DNA of 64,000 nt from Bacteroidota bacterium (GTDB lineage: Bacteria; Bacteroidota; Bacteroidia; AKYH767-A; OLB10), in assembly GCA_016713445.1 (NCBI GenBank), contig JADJPB010000009.1:124001-188000 (forward strand), given 5' to 3'. Position numbers and translations under genes: made by a program. The notes beneath the pieces were generated by a model that saw nothing but the letters and a program-made list of their open reading frames with translations, did not search any database and had not been told where the DNA came from. The first letter of the stretch is position 1; the number at the start of each line of letters is the position of its first letter. Below, in pieces: positions 46,184 to 55,577 of the stretch.

Positions 46184-46919
46184 CTTTGTGTATGGTTAAG
46201 GTGTCGTTTCGACTTCCCATTTGTTGTAAGTCATTAATGAATGCATCTCTCACTTTTATACCTAATGCAATTGGTGATTCTTGTTTTAAAAAGAAGAGTC
46301 CGTCACCTCCATGGGCCAAATAGTCCGATGTGATTATTTTATATTTTTTTTCTTTTTCGATGGGTTGATTTTGAATTTTTATTTGTTCGACCTTTTTATT
46401 ATTTAATTGAAATTTAATTCCAGAGATGGGTGCACCTCCTTTTATTGCAATCCAATTTAAAATGGAATCAACAGTAGAGCTACTTACTTCCATATAAACT
46501 AATTCATTCTCGAAAGGCATGAGTTCAAAAATATTTCCTATGGTGATCTTTCCTTTTGGTAAGGAAGCCCTCAAGCCACCATGATTGAGAAAACAAAAGT
46601 CTGGAGCATTTAATTTCATTTCTGTGCATTTTACGAATGCCTGACGTAAGCTGGCATCTGCACAATAATTTCCTAAATTACCCTCCGGGAGTTCTTTGGT
46701 TAATGATTGAGCGGAATAAACAAGCACAGAATTCATGTTCTTGTTCAAACTGTCTCTGAATACTTCTAGAAAAGATAATGTTGGAGAAGAAGGGCTGTTG
46801 GTTGAGTCATAAGAAAAAGTATATTGCGATGTCTTTACTTGATAAACTGTTTCTTTTGATTTGCATGAGTATATAAGCAATAAGAAAAGTAGTAAATAAT
46901 GAGATGGTGCCTTCAGCAT
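46158..46919 (-). CDS. 5'-nucleotidase C-terminal domain lipoprotein
   Basis: This 253-residue protein has a lipobox (LLLIYSC, Cys near residue 19) and the 5_nucleotid_C domain: EGNLGNYCADASLRQAF, FCFLNHGGLRASLPKGKITIGNIFELMPFEN, YKIITSDYLAHGGDGL with the family's nucleotide-stacking and base-binding features. It is the partner half of the metallophosphoesterase gene, which overlaps its 3' end. Probably anchored to a membrane facing the periplasm. Confidence 0.9.
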   Translation of the reverse strand: MLKAPSHYLLLFLLLIYSCKSKETVYQVKTSQYTFSYDSTNSPSSPTLSFLEVFRDSLNKNMNSVLVYSAQSLTKELPEGNLGNYCADASLRQAFVKCTEMKLNAPDFCFLNHGGLRASLPKGKITIGNIFELMPFENELVYMEVSSSTVDSILNWIAIKGGAPISGIKFQLNNKKVEQIKIQNQPIEKEKKYKIITSDYLAHGGDGLFFLKQESPIALGIKVRDAFINDLQQMGSRNDTLTIHKDGRLIKIQ

Positions 46920-47004
46920 GTAACAAAGGTAATAAGTTTTCTAATTTTGTCGTGTTGATTTGAAATGATATTTGTTATTTTGTGTCGCAGCTAAAAAGTC
47001 AGTG

Positions 47005-47412
47005 ATGTATACTTCGGAAGTAAAAGTGAGAGTTCGGTATTCTGAAACCGATCGAATGGGTTATGTTTACTATGGGAATTATGCTTCCTATTTTGAAGTG
47101 GCACGTGTGGAAGCTTTGCGTGATATCGGAATGCCTTATCTTAGAATGGAAGATGAAGGATATTTATTGCCTGTTCTGGATTATAAAGTTCGCTATTTAA
47201 AACCAGCTTATTATGACGATTTGCTGATAATAAAAACTTCCATATCCCAACTTCCCTCTGTTAAAATCATTTTTTCTTATGAAGTGTTTGGGGAAGACGG
47301 ACAAAAATTGAACGTTGCCGAAACAACGTTAGTGTTTATTAATAAGGTGTCAGGGAAACCTTGCAAGGCTCCTCAAGAGTTGCTGGAGAAGTTAAAACCT
47401 TTTTTTCCTTAA
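47005..47412 (+). CDS. Acyl-CoA thioesterase, YbgC/4-hydroxybenzoyl-CoA thioesterase family
   Basis: From ATG 47005 (MYTSEVKVRVRYSETDRMG) the protein has 135 residues, the size of a single hotdog domain. The motif TDRMGYVYYGNYASYFEVARVEALR contains the catalytic Asp of the YbgC family (usually DxxGHVYYANY). The upstream start at 46972 adds residues outside the domain. It converges with the aminopeptidase gene, overlapping its stop by four bases. Substrate unknown. Confidence 0.9.
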   Translation: MYTSEVKVRVRYSETDRMGYVYYGNYASYFEVARVEALRDIGMPYLRMEDEGYLLPVLDYKVRYLKPAYYDDLLIIKTSISQLPSVKIIFSYEVFGEDGQKLNVAETTLVFINKVSGKPCKAPQELLEKLKPFFP

Positions 47413-48323
47413 AGTACATCCAAAAGGACCCGATAGGCTTTTAACATGGAATCAATATCTGATTTATGTACTTTTTCATCAGGTGAATGTACCAGGTCTT
47501 CGGGTGCTCCAACAAAACACCAATCGATAGGGTAGGGCTGTTTCTGTAATTCATTTCCATCTGAACCGCCCGACGATTCCACTTCTAACTGAAATGGTAT
47601 TTCATGTTCTTTCAAAATGCTTGCGATTTTATCTACATAGATTCTTCGCGGAATTCCTGAATCACGAATGGAAACTGCTACTCCTTTACCGTGATGAACT
47701 CCTTCCGTCACCCAAGTAATATCGCTGATAAGCGCTTGCTTCAATTCAAATCGCTCCCATAAATATTTTGCGATGTAAGGTACGGAGCCGCCTCCATGTT
47801 CTTCCCAACAGGAAAAAACAATGACTCCATTTTCTAAAGTCTCTGCAAGCCTCAAAACGTTGTACATCCCAAGTCGGTTATCTAAATAACAACTTTGAAC
47901 ATATTGACTATCCTCACGAAAATTGGGTTTGAAATTTAAAGGAGTGCCGCGATCAATGATTCGATTAAAAACATAGGATAGAGAATTGTTTTCATCATCG
48001 ACTTTTAATTCACATTCAATATTTCCAATAGAATCTTTTCCTACTAATTTATACCCACTCACAGCCCTCGGACCTCCAATTTTTACCAATTCATTTTCAT
48101 AACGAACTTGAAATCCGATATTGTCGATATGTGCATATACCGCAGTTCTAGGTTCGCCAAAAACTAATAGGATGCAGTGTTGAAACAAATCACCATGAAT
48201 TATTTCCGGTTGTACTTTCCAGTTTTTTTTTTCGGTGTTTATATAATCTATAAGAAATTCTTGAATCTTAGCTTCATTTCCTGCAGGAGCTTGAATGCTG
48301 CAAAGTCGACGTAGTAATTGCAT
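47409..48323 (-). CDS. M42-family metal-dependent aminopeptidase
   Basis: The 304-residue protein has the zinc ligands and catalytic residues in family order: AHIDNIGFQV (His, Asp), CYLDNRLGMY (bridging Asp), CWEEHGGGS (catalytic Glu and zinc Glu), ISDITW (Asp) and a C-terminal His in VHSPDEKVH. It is shorter than the usual 340-360 residues, but no domain boundary seems missing. Cytoplasmic peptide turnover is the likely role. It overlaps the thioesterase gene end to end. Confidence 0.83.
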   Translation of the reverse strand: MQLLRRLCSIQAPAGNEAKIQEFLIDYINTEKKNWKVQPEIIHGDLFQHCILLVFGEPRTAVYAHIDNIGFQVRYENELVKIGGPRAVSGYKLVGKDSIGNIECELKVDDENNSLSYVFNRIIDRGTPLNFKPNFREDSQYVQSCYLDNRLGMYNVLRLAETLENGVIVFSCWEEHGGGSVPYIAKYLWERFELKQALISDITWVTEGVHHGKGVAVSIRDSGIPRRIYVDKIASILKEHEIPFQLEVESSGGSDGNELQKQPYPIDWCFVGAPEDLVHSPDEKVHKSDIDSMLKAYRVLLDVL

Positions 48324-48371
48324 ATTAAAGAGGAGATAGAGTTGCTAAATGACTTAAGGTAGGATGTTCTT

Positions 48372-48941
48372 TTATGTTTTTTCTAATTGAGGAGTCAAAC
48401 TTTTGAGAAGTTCAAAAATTATTTTACATGGAGTCTCAAATTCTTGGGATTTAATTTCGGTGGGAAAGCTACGTAAAAACTGATAAACATCGTTGGTAAT
48501 TTCGAAAGGAAATGCAATTTTATATTTTTCGTTGATGGTTTTTTCGCGTGTGGTTGCAGCTTCTAAAGTAGCTTGTGCAGCTCCACGATAAGCATTTATA
48601 AGCCCGGGAACTCCCAATAATGTTCCGCCAAAATAACGAACAACCACAACCAGTACATCGCTAAGTTGATGCGATTGAATAGCGCCTAAAATAGGTTTTC
48701 CTGCTGACCCGGACGGTTCCCGATCGTCACTGAATCGAAATGCCGTAGGATCAGGCCCAATGCGAAAAGCATAGCAATGGTGATTAGCTTGTGGATGTTC
48801 CTTTTTAACTTTTTGTAAGATTTCCTTGACGTCTCTTTCTTCCTTGATGGGATAGGCAATGCCAATAAATTTACTTCCACGATCTTTTAATTCCGCAATG
48901 GAAATTTTTTCGATGGTAGTATAGTGATCGTCAAATAGCAT
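48372..48941 (-). CDS. YigZ/IMPACT family protein
   Basis: This 189-residue protein begins DHYTTIEKISIAELKDRGSKFIGIAYPI and carries the IMPACT signature HHCYAFRIG, FSDDREPSGSAGKPIL and VVVVRYFGGTLLGVPGLINAYRGA. The function is unclear; the eukaryotic relatives regulate Gcn2. It starts at the last base of the EamA transporter stop, so the two are coupled. Confidence 0.93.
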   Translation of the reverse strand: MLFDDHYTTIEKISIAELKDRGSKFIGIAYPIKEERDVKEILQKVKKEHPQANHHCYAFRIGPDPTAFRFSDDREPSGSAGKPILGAIQSHQLSDVLVVVVRYFGGTLLGVPGLINAYRGAAQATLEAATTREKTINEKYKIAFPFEITNDVYQFLRSFPTEIKSQEFETPCKIIFELLKSLTPQLEKT

Positions 48942-49828
48942 TAATATCCTAATATTATAATGCTGGAAATAGCTAGTGCAATTCCAGCTTGGTTCATCGG
49001 ACTCAATTTTTCCTTGAATAAAAAGATGCCCATCAAGGTGGAAAAAATAACAACGAGTACATTGGTCATGGCAAAACCGATAGAGCTTTCGAGCCCCGGA
49101 CTTGCCAAAAATTGAATAAGAAAAACAAGCGAATAATAATTAGTAATACCCAAAATTATCCCTGCCAAAATATTTTTCCATTCAAATTTATTCTTTTTGT
49201 AGAAGCGATTATAAAGTGATCCTATGCCACCTAATATTCCAGCTGATCCAAATAAATAGGTCAAAAATAAATCCTGATTATCCGGTTTTATAATATAATG
49301 CTCCGATAATTTAATACTAGTATCGACCAGTCCGCTACCTATAAATAAAAGTAAAGGAAGCAAAAGAATGAGTTTCCCATGATGCTCTTCTTCGGCCATT
49401 TTCTTCTTCTTGATGGTGCTAAGTAAAACAGCAGCCAATGCAGTAAAAATACCAAGGGTTCGGATGGGAGTAAGTTGATCGCCAAAATACCAAAGGCCAA
49501 ATATAATAGGAATAACCATCGACATCTTGCCTGCAATAGAAGTGGCTGTAATGCCCGCATGTTGTGCGGTTAATGCAGCCGTGTAAAAGACAGAAATAAA
49601 TAATAATCCTATCCCCAATCCATAAATTAGGAATGATTCACAATGGTTAAAACAATCAATGTTTTTTTCGAAGTTGGAAAAGAAAGCGAAACTGGACGCC
49701 GTCATATAATTAAAAGTAAGCCCCTGTAGGTTGTTTATTTTAAATACTTGAAAATACTTTAAGATGACATAAAGTATTGCAGATAGAAAGGATGCTACCA
49801 CTAAATTTAAAATCATTTCTGCATTCAT
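48941..49828 (-). CDS. EamA/DMT-family transporter
   Basis: The 295-residue protein has ten predicted membrane helices in two EamA halves (first from MILNLVVASFLSAILYVIL, second from LILLLPLLLFIGSGLVDTSI). Such proteins export or import small metabolites; the substrate is not predictable. Its start overlaps the ribD stop by four bases. A link with riboflavin is possible from the context only. Confidence 0.87.
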   Translation of the reverse strand: MNAEMILNLVVASFLSAILYVILKYFQVFKINNLQGLTFNYMTASSFAFFSNFEKNIDCFNHCESFLIYGLGIGLLFISVFYTAALTAQHAGITATSIAGKMSMVIPIIFGLWYFGDQLTPIRTLGIFTALAAVLLSTIKKKKMAEEEHHGKLILLLPLLLFIGSGLVDTSIKLSEHYIIKPDNQDLFLTYLFGSAGILGGIGSLYNRFYKKNKFEWKNILAGIILGITNYYSLVFLIQFLASPGLESSIGFAMTNVLVVIFSTLMGIFLFKEKLSPMNQAGIALAISSIIILGY

Positions 49829-50862
49829 ATATTTCTATTTCTGATAGTAGTTAAAGTATTGTCTTCAATGAAAACAGATGAAGATGGCAGGGTAGGGAGA
49901 GTAGGTGCTTGAATTCCTTCAAATAGTTTTTGAGGTGATTGAAATAATCTTATTTCATCCCACAAGTTTTCATTTATTAAGCTTTGATGTAACCTGGAAC
50001 CGCCCTCTACAAAACAAGATGTAATGCCAAATTCCAATAATTTTTGAAAAACAATATTCATGAAATGACTTTGTTCATCAATGATGAAAGTTTTATGGGG
50101 TGGATTTAATTTGAAATCTTGCGTTGAGAAAACGAGCGTAGAATCTTCACCTTTAAATAAGTTTAAGTGATGATGGTCTTTTAAATCTCCTTCGCGATCA
50201 ATGATTACTTTAAGAGGATTTTTTCCATTCCATTCTCGTACATCTAACGATGGATTGTCAACAAGTGCTGTGTTGGCGCCAACCATAATAGCCATTTCTT
50301 CACTACGCCATTTGTGCGTGAGAACTTTTGAGGCTGGGTTGCTGATTTGAACCCTTTCATTTATTTTTCCGGTCTTCCCATCTGCACTTTGCGCCCATTT
50401 CAAAATGATATAAGGTCTGTTTTTAGTGTGAGCACAAATAAAACGTTTGTTGAGTTCAATACATTCCTTCTCCAAAATTCCAACTTTCACTTTTACTCCT
50501 GCCTTTTCCAATGCCATGATCCCAGCACCATTTACTTTTGAAAAAGGATCTTGCATTCCGATAATAACATTCGGTATTTTTTTCTCAATGATGAATGTGC
50601 TACATGGCGGTGTTTTACCCGTATGAGAGCAGGGTTCTAAGTTGACATAGAGTGTGCTTTGAGAAAGTAAACTCTTATCAATAACGCTGTTAACCGCCAT
50701 TACTTCCGCATGAGGACCTCCAAAAAATTGATGATAGCCTTCTCCAATGATTTTTCCATCATGTACTATTACGCTTCCCACCATGGGATTGCTGCCCACT
50801 TTTCCTAGTCCTAGCTGGGCCAATTGTAAGCAGCGTTGCATATATAGTTCTTCTGTGTTCAT
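49825..50862 (-). CDS. ribD: Riboflavin biosynthesis deaminase/reductase
   Basis: RibD deaminates and then reduces the pyrimidine intermediate of riboflavin synthesis. I start at MNTEELYM (50862); an upstream ATG adds 11 unconserved residues. The deaminase domain has HAEVMAV and PCSHTGKTPPC (zinc ligands His, Cys, Cys). The reductase domain has RPYIILKWAQSADGK, VGANTALVDNPSLDVR and FVEGGSRLHQSLI. About 345 residues, intact. Divergent from prmC. Confidence 0.95.
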   Translation of the reverse strand: MNTEELYMQRCLQLAQLGLGKVGSNPMVGSVIVHDGKIIGEGYHQFFGGPHAEVMAVNSVIDKSLLSQSTLYVNLEPCSHTGKTPPCSTFIIEKKIPNVIIGMQDPFSKVNGAGIMALEKAGVKVKVGILEKECIELNKRFICAHTKNRPYIILKWAQSADGKTGKINERVQISNPASKVLTHKWRSEEMAIMVGANTALVDNPSLDVREWNGKNPLKVIIDREGDLKDHHHLNLFKGEDSTLVFSTQDFKLNPPHKTFIIDEQSHFMNIVFQKLLEFGITSCFVEGGSRLHQSLINENLWDEIRLFQSPQKLFEGIQAPTLPTLPSSSVFIEDNTLTTIRNRNI

Positions 50863-50938
50863 ATCGGCTGTGCGAAAATAGGTAGTAAATTGCATAAAAT
50901 ATTTTTAAATGAATTAGAAAATATGGTAATATTGATGT

Positions 50939-51793
50939 ATGACTATTTTCGAATTTTCTGCATTTGTGAAACAATCGTTGTCAGGGCTTTATGACAAGGG
51001 GGAAGCTAATGCCCTCCTGAAGAATTTATTGCAAGAAAGAATGTCGATGTCCTTCTTTGAACTTTCTAACATCGAAAATAATGTATTAAGTGTAGGACAA
51101 GAAGTTCAGTTATTATCGGACCTTAATCGCTTGAAATCAGGAGAGCCCTTACAGTATATTTTAGGCTATACTTGGTTCAATGAAATGAAAATTTTGGTCG
51201 ATAAAAATGTGCTCATACCCCGACCTGAAACAGAGGAGTTAGTCAGTTTTATTTTGGATCAGCAATTTTCGCCTAAAGCCTTGATGCTCGATTTGTGCTC
51301 GGGAAGCGGATGTATTGCTCTTTCATTGAAATCAGCATTTCCTACTGCTTCAGTTTTTGGGTTTGATGTGAGTCTTGAAGCATTAAAGATTGCCGACCAA
51401 AATTCGAAAGCACTAAATATAAACGTGAGTTGGAAGCAGTGGGATGTAATCAATGAAAATTGCCCTCAAACTTTTGACACAGCTCCTGAACTCATTGTAT
51501 CCAATCCACCATATATTGCTATGAGTGAGTACGATGAAATGCATAGAAATGTTACTGACTTCGAACCTCATCTTGCCTTATTTGTCCCAGATTCTGATCC
51601 ATTAATTTTTTATACAATTATTAGTAAATTCGCTAAGATGAGGCTTGCGAACGAAGGTCGACTCTGGTTTGAAGTGAATAGAAAATATGCAGTTGATGTG
51701 GCCAATAACATGGAGAAAGTTGGTTTTGATGATATTCGTATCTATCGAGATTTTTCGGCTAACGATCGATTTGTGAGTGGGGTGAAGCTCTAA
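50939..51793 (+). CDS. prmC: Peptide chain release factor N5-glutamine methyltransferase
   Basis: PrmC methylates the Gln of the GGQ motif in RF1/RF2 with S-adenosylmethionine. It has the helical N-domain, IPRPETEELV, the SAM loop LDLCSGSGCIALSLK and the substrate motif VSNPPYI, 284 residues in all. It is divergently transcribed from ribD with 76 bases between the starts. Intact. Confidence 0.95.
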   Translation: MTIFEFSAFVKQSLSGLYDKGEANALLKNLLQERMSMSFFELSNIENNVLSVGQEVQLLSDLNRLKSGEPLQYILGYTWFNEMKILVDKNVLIPRPETEELVSFILDQQFSPKALMLDLCSGSGCIALSLKSAFPTASVFGFDVSLEALKIADQNSKALNINVSWKQWDVINENCPQTFDTAPELIVSNPPYIAMSEYDEMHRNVTDFEPHLALFVPDSDPLIFYTIISKFAKMRLANEGRLWFEVNRKYAVDVANNMEKVGFDDIRIYRDFSANDRFVSGVKL

Positions 51794-51917
51794 TTATTTG
51801 GATGCTAAGATCATCCAAGTGTAATTGACCTGAAAATTTAAATTAGCTTTACGGATAAATGTTCACATTTAATTGAAATTGCTACGTTCCCAAAGCAGTT
51901 TGCCTTGTGGAATTTTT

Positions 51918-51925
51918 TAGTTTTG
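51918..51925 (+). promoter_or_regulatory. Candidate -7 box of sucC
   Basis: TAGTTTTG fits TAnnTTTG, with TTTG at 51899-51902 upstream (15 bases between, somewhat short). It lies 18 bases before the sucC start. Confidence 0.4.
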
Positions 51926-51943
51926 CAGGACAATTAAAAAATC

Positions 51944-53134
51944 ATGAATTTACACGAATATCAAGGAAAGCAAATATTAAAAAGTTTTGGAGTTGCCATT
52001 CAAGAAGGAATTGTGGCCGACACAGTGAGCAATGCTGTTGTAGCTGCTGAAGAATTAACGAAGCAAACGGGAACTCAATGGTGGGTGGTGAAGGCTCAAA
52101 TTCATGCCGGCGGCCGCGGAAAAGGTGGTGGAGTAAAGTTAGCGAAGAACATGGATGAACTAAAGGAACGTGCTGGTTCAATTTTAGGGATGAACTTAGT
52201 GACTCCTCAAACCGGTCCTCAAGGAAAGAAAGTAAATAAAGTGTTGATTGCACAGGATGTTTATTATCCAGGACCTTCCAAAACTTCTGAGTTTTATATG
52301 GGCGTCTTATTAAATCGTCAAACTGGAAGAAATATCATTATGTATTCTACCGAAGGGGGAATGGATATTGAAGAAGTAGCGGAGAAAACTCCAGAGTTAA
52401 TCTTCAAGGAGGAAATAGATCCAAAAGTAGGTTTACAACCTTTTCAAGCACGTAAAATTGCTTTCAACTTAGGACTCAGTGGAAATGCATTTAAAGAAAT
52501 GGTGCGTTTTGTTCAAAGTCTTTATACAGCATATGATACAATTGATGCAACTATGTTTGAAATCAATCCTGTTTTAAAAACTTCAGATGATAAAATCATT
52601 GCAGTAGATGCGAAGGTGGATTTAGATGAAAATGGTTTGTTCCGTCATCCTGATTATCATGCGATGCGTGATGTGATGGAGGAAGATGCTACCGAAGTGG
52701 AAGCAGGTGAGCATAATTTGAATTATGTGAAGTTAGATGGAAATGTGGGTTGTATGGTGAATGGCGCAGGATTAGCTATGGCCACTATGGACATGATTAA
52801 GTTAGCTGGTGGAGAACCCGCAAATTTCCTAGATGTGGGTGGTACTGCAAATGCAGCGAGGGTAGAGCAAGCTTTCCGTATCATCTTAAAAGATCCAAAT
52901 GTGAAAGCAATTTTCGTGAACATCTTTGGAGGTATTGTTAGATGTGATCGCGTAGCGCAAGGAATTGTGGATGCTTATAAGAACATTGGAAAAATTCCTG
53001 TTCCGATCATCGTTCGTTTGCAAGGTACTAATGCCGATCAAGCCAAAAAGTTAATTGACGAAAGCGGATTGGAAGTATCTTCAGCGATTGAATTAAAAGA
53101 AGCGGCTGATTTAGTTCAAAAAGCTTTGAAATAA
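51944..53134 (+). CDS. sucC: Succinate-CoA ligase, beta subunit
   Basis: This is the TCA-cycle enzyme subunit that binds nucleotide and forms succinyl phosphate with the alpha subunit. At 396 residues it has MNLHEYQGKQILKSFGV, the ATP-grasp segment KAQIHAGGRGKGGGVKLAK, FEINPVL, DAKVDLDENGLFRH, and the ligase motif GCMVNGAGLAMATMD with GGTANAARVEQAF and NIFGGIVRCD. sucD is not adjacent, as is usual in Bacteroidota. A strong terminator follows. Confidence 0.97.
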   Translation: MNLHEYQGKQILKSFGVAIQEGIVADTVSNAVVAAEELTKQTGTQWWVVKAQIHAGGRGKGGGVKLAKNMDELKERAGSILGMNLVTPQTGPQGKKVNKVLIAQDVYYPGPSKTSEFYMGVLLNRQTGRNIIMYSTEGGMDIEEVAEKTPELIFKEEIDPKVGLQPFQARKIAFNLGLSGNAFKEMVRFVQSLYTAYDTIDATMFEINPVLKTSDDKIIAVDAKVDLDENGLFRHPDYHAMRDVMEEDATEVEAGEHNLNYVKLDGNVGCMVNGAGLAMATMDMIKLAGGEPANFLDVGGTANAARVEQAFRIILKDPNVKAIFVNIFGGIVRCDRVAQGIVDAYKNIGKIPVPIIVRLQGTNADQAKKLIDESGLEVSSAIELKEAADLVQKALK

Positions 53135-53156
53135 TTAATATAAAAATTGTAGAAAC

Positions 53157-53184
53157 GACCCGAAGAAATTCGGGTCTTTTTTTT
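53157..53184 (+). terminator. sucC terminator
   Basis: GACCCGAA-GAAA-TTCGGGTC followed by eight T, 22 bases after the stop codon. Confidence 0.92.
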
Positions 53185-53303
53185 GCCAGACTATTTTACT
53201 TTTCTATGATTCTTGAATAGGATAAGAATAAAAGGATCTAATAAGTGATCTCAACCTTCGAATTTTAACGACGAAACGTAGGAGAGTTTCTGTTTTTTGA
53301 CTA

Positions 53304-53311
53304 TATCTTTG
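53304..53311 (+). promoter_or_regulatory. Candidate -7 box upstream of the hydroxylase gene
   Basis: TATCTTTG, 19 bases before the ATG at 53331, matches TAnnTTTG. No clear -33 TTTG at the right distance. Confidence 0.4.
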
Positions 53312-53330
53312 TATATCAAATTTTCATTCT

Positions 53331-53954
53331 ATGAGATCCTATAAAATTGACAATAGCGGGACCACCTCTCTTTTTAAGAACCGATTCCTGGAATCACTCA
53401 CCCGGACGCATTTTGCATTTCCTGTCGCACTGTATTATGTAATTTCGATTTCAATTTTAATTTACGCTTTTCTAAATCACAAGCTGGATTGGATTTCTTT
53501 TTTCTATTTGTTTCCGCTTGGATTTATTACGTTTACTTTAGTGGAATATTCAATTCATCGTTGGGTGTTTCATTTCACCCCACATTCTGAAAAACAAAAT
53601 GAAATTAAGTATAAAATTCATGGTGTGCATCACCAATTTCCAAAGGACAAAGATCGATTGGTAATGCCTCCAGTACTTTCTGTTTTAATTGCCTTGCTTT
53701 TTTATGGATTGTTTTCTTGGTTGATGGGTTTGAAAATTCTTTTCTTTTTCCCAGGATTTTTAGCCGGTTATTCTACTTATCTAATTATTCATTACGCTGT
53801 TCACCGATTTCATCCACCAAATAATATTTTTAAAGTGTTGTGGACCCATCATGCCCTACATCATTATAAATCGGAAGATGCTGCCTTTGCTGTTTCTTTT
53901 CCTTTTTGGGATTATTTATTCAAGACTTTACCATCTACAAAGCGGAAAATGTAG
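53331..53954 (+). CDS. Fatty acid hydroxylase / sterol desaturase superfamily protein
   Basis: The 207-residue membrane protein has four hydrophobic helices and the His clusters of the family: HRWVFHF, HGVHHQFP, HYAVHRFH and HHALHHY, which bind the di-iron centre. It is close in size and pattern to FA2H-like 2-hydroxylases, so 2-hydroxylation of sphingolipid or ornithine-lipid fatty acids is plausible in Bacteroidota. The substrate is inferred. Monocistronic. Confidence 0.87.
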   Translation: MRSYKIDNSGTTSLFKNRFLESLTRTHFAFPVALYYVISISILIYAFLNHKLDWISFFYLFPLGFITFTLVEYSIHRWVFHFTPHSEKQNEIKYKIHGVHHQFPKDKDRLVMPPVLSVLIALLFYGLFSWLMGLKILFFFPGFLAGYSTYLIIHYAVHRFHPPNNIFKVLWTHHALHHYKSEDAAFAVSFPFWDYLFKTLPSTKRKM

Positions 53955-54049
53955 AGATCTTTTCAAAATTTCAATTTATTAGCTACAAAATGTTCAATAT
54001 TAGACCTGCTTAAGCCGGCTAATGAAGAATCAATTCGTAATTTTAAGCC

Positions 54050-55546
54050 ATGAAATTTACGAAGATCTTAATTGCTAATCGAGGTGAAATTGCTTTGCGA
54101 ATCATGCGTACCGCCCGTGAAATGGGAATTAAAACGGTAGCTGTGTATTCTGATGCTGATCGAGAGTCTTTACAAGTACGTTATGCGGATGAGGCCGTTT
54201 GTATTGGTCCGGCCCCTTCTTCTCAAAGTTATTTGATCATCGATAAAATTATTGATGCTGCTTTAAAAACAGGAGCGCAAGCTATTCATCCTGGCTACGG
54301 TTTTTTATCAGAGAATGCTTCTTTCGCTCGTGCCGTAAAAGCGGCCGGACTCATTTTGATTGGTCCATCTCCTGAAGCCATGGATTTGATGGGGAATAAA
54401 CTCACCGCAAAAGCAGCCGCTAAAGAATATAATATTCCCATGGTGCCCGGTACCGATTATGCTCTTACCGATATTAAAGCAGCAAAGAAAGTAGCTAAAG
54501 AAGTAGGCTTTCCCATCTTAATCAAAGCCGCTGCAGGTGGTGGTGGTAAAGGAATGCGCATTGTGGAAGAGGAAAGTCAGTTCGAGGAGATGTTGAATCG
54601 CGCCGTGGGTGAAGCACAATCGGCATTTGGTGATTCAGCTGTTTTCATTGAGCGATATGTAGGTTCGCCTCGACATATTGAAGTGCAAGTATTGGGCGAC
54701 CAACATGGAAATATCGTTTACCTTTTTGAGAGGGAATGTTCAGTACAACGTCGTCATCAAAAAGTAGTGGAAGAAGCACCGAGTTCATTATTAACGCCTG
54801 AGTTGCGAAAGGAAATGGGCGAATGTGCGGTTCGTGTAGCAAAAGCATGTAATTATACAGGGGCTGGAACCGTAGAATTTTTGATGGACGAGAAATTAAA
54901 TTTTTATTTCTTGGAGATGAACACACGTTTACAAGTTGAACATCCAGTTACTGAAACGATCACCGGTGTTGATTTAGTAAAAGAGCAAATCCTGATAGCC
55001 GAAGGAAAATCACTTTCCTTTAAACAAGAAGATTTAAAAATTAACGGTCATGCCATGGAAGTTCGCGTGTATGCCGAAGATCCCTTGAATGATTTTTTAC
55101 CAGATATTGGTAATTTGGTTCGTTATGTCCGACCACAAGGTCCTGGCGTGCGTGTGGATGATGGGTTTGAAGAAGGAATGGATATTCCCATTTATTATGA
55201 TCCCATGATTGCCAAATTAATTACTTGGGGTGAAAATCGGGAGCAGAGTATTCAAAGAATGATTCGTGCCATCGATGAGTACATCATTGTTGGATGTGAA
55301 ACCACCTTGCCTTTCGGAAAATTTGTGATGCAACATGAAGCCTTTGTGAATGGAAACTTCGATACGCATTTCGTGAAGCATTTTTATTCTCCTGACAAAT
55401 TAAAAGCAGTTATCAATGATGCAGAAGCGGAGGCAGCAGGGGTTGTCGCTTACTTTTTACAAAATCAAGCCAATAACTCTGCTCAGGCTAACGTTGAATC
55501 AACAAATAAAAAAGTGGCTTCTGCCTGGAAATTGAACAGGTCGTAG
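54050..55546 (+). CDS. accC: Acetyl-CoA (or acyl-CoA) carboxylase biotin carboxylase subunit
   Basis: The protein carboxylates biotin with ATP and bicarbonate. It has 498 residues: FTKILIANRGEIALRIMRTA, HPGYGFLSENASFA, the Gly-rich ATP loop KAAAGGGGKGMR, FIERYVGSPRHIEVQVLGD, ECSVQRRHQKVVEEAPS and EMNTRLQVEHPVTE with the catalytic Glu/Arg. It has about 50 residues more than E. coli AccC at the C-terminus, ending in an Ala/Asn-rich tail. accB is not adjacent, so it could serve another acyl-CoA carboxylase. Confidence 0.93.
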   Translation: MKFTKILIANRGEIALRIMRTAREMGIKTVAVYSDADRESLQVRYADEAVCIGPAPSSQSYLIIDKIIDAALKTGAQAIHPGYGFLSENASFARAVKAAGLILIGPSPEAMDLMGNKLTAKAAAKEYNIPMVPGTDYALTDIKAAKKVAKEVGFPILIKAAAGGGGKGMRIVEEESQFEEMLNRAVGEAQSAFGDSAVFIERYVGSPRHIEVQVLGDQHGNIVYLFERECSVQRRHQKVVEEAPSSLLTPELRKEMGECAVRVAKACNYTGAGTVEFLMDEKLNFYFLEMNTRLQVEHPVTETITGVDLVKEQILIAEGKSLSFKQEDLKINGHAMEVRVYAEDPLNDFLPDIGNLVRYVRPQGPGVRVDDGFEEGMDIPIYYDPMIAKLITWGENREQSIQRMIRAIDEYIIVGCETTLPFGKFVMQHEAFVNGNFDTHFVKHFYSPDKLKAVINDAEAEAAGVVAYFLQNQANNSAQANVESTNKKVASAWKLNRS

Positions 55547-55577
55547 TTTGGCACGTAATTAGGATGGACGAAAAACC

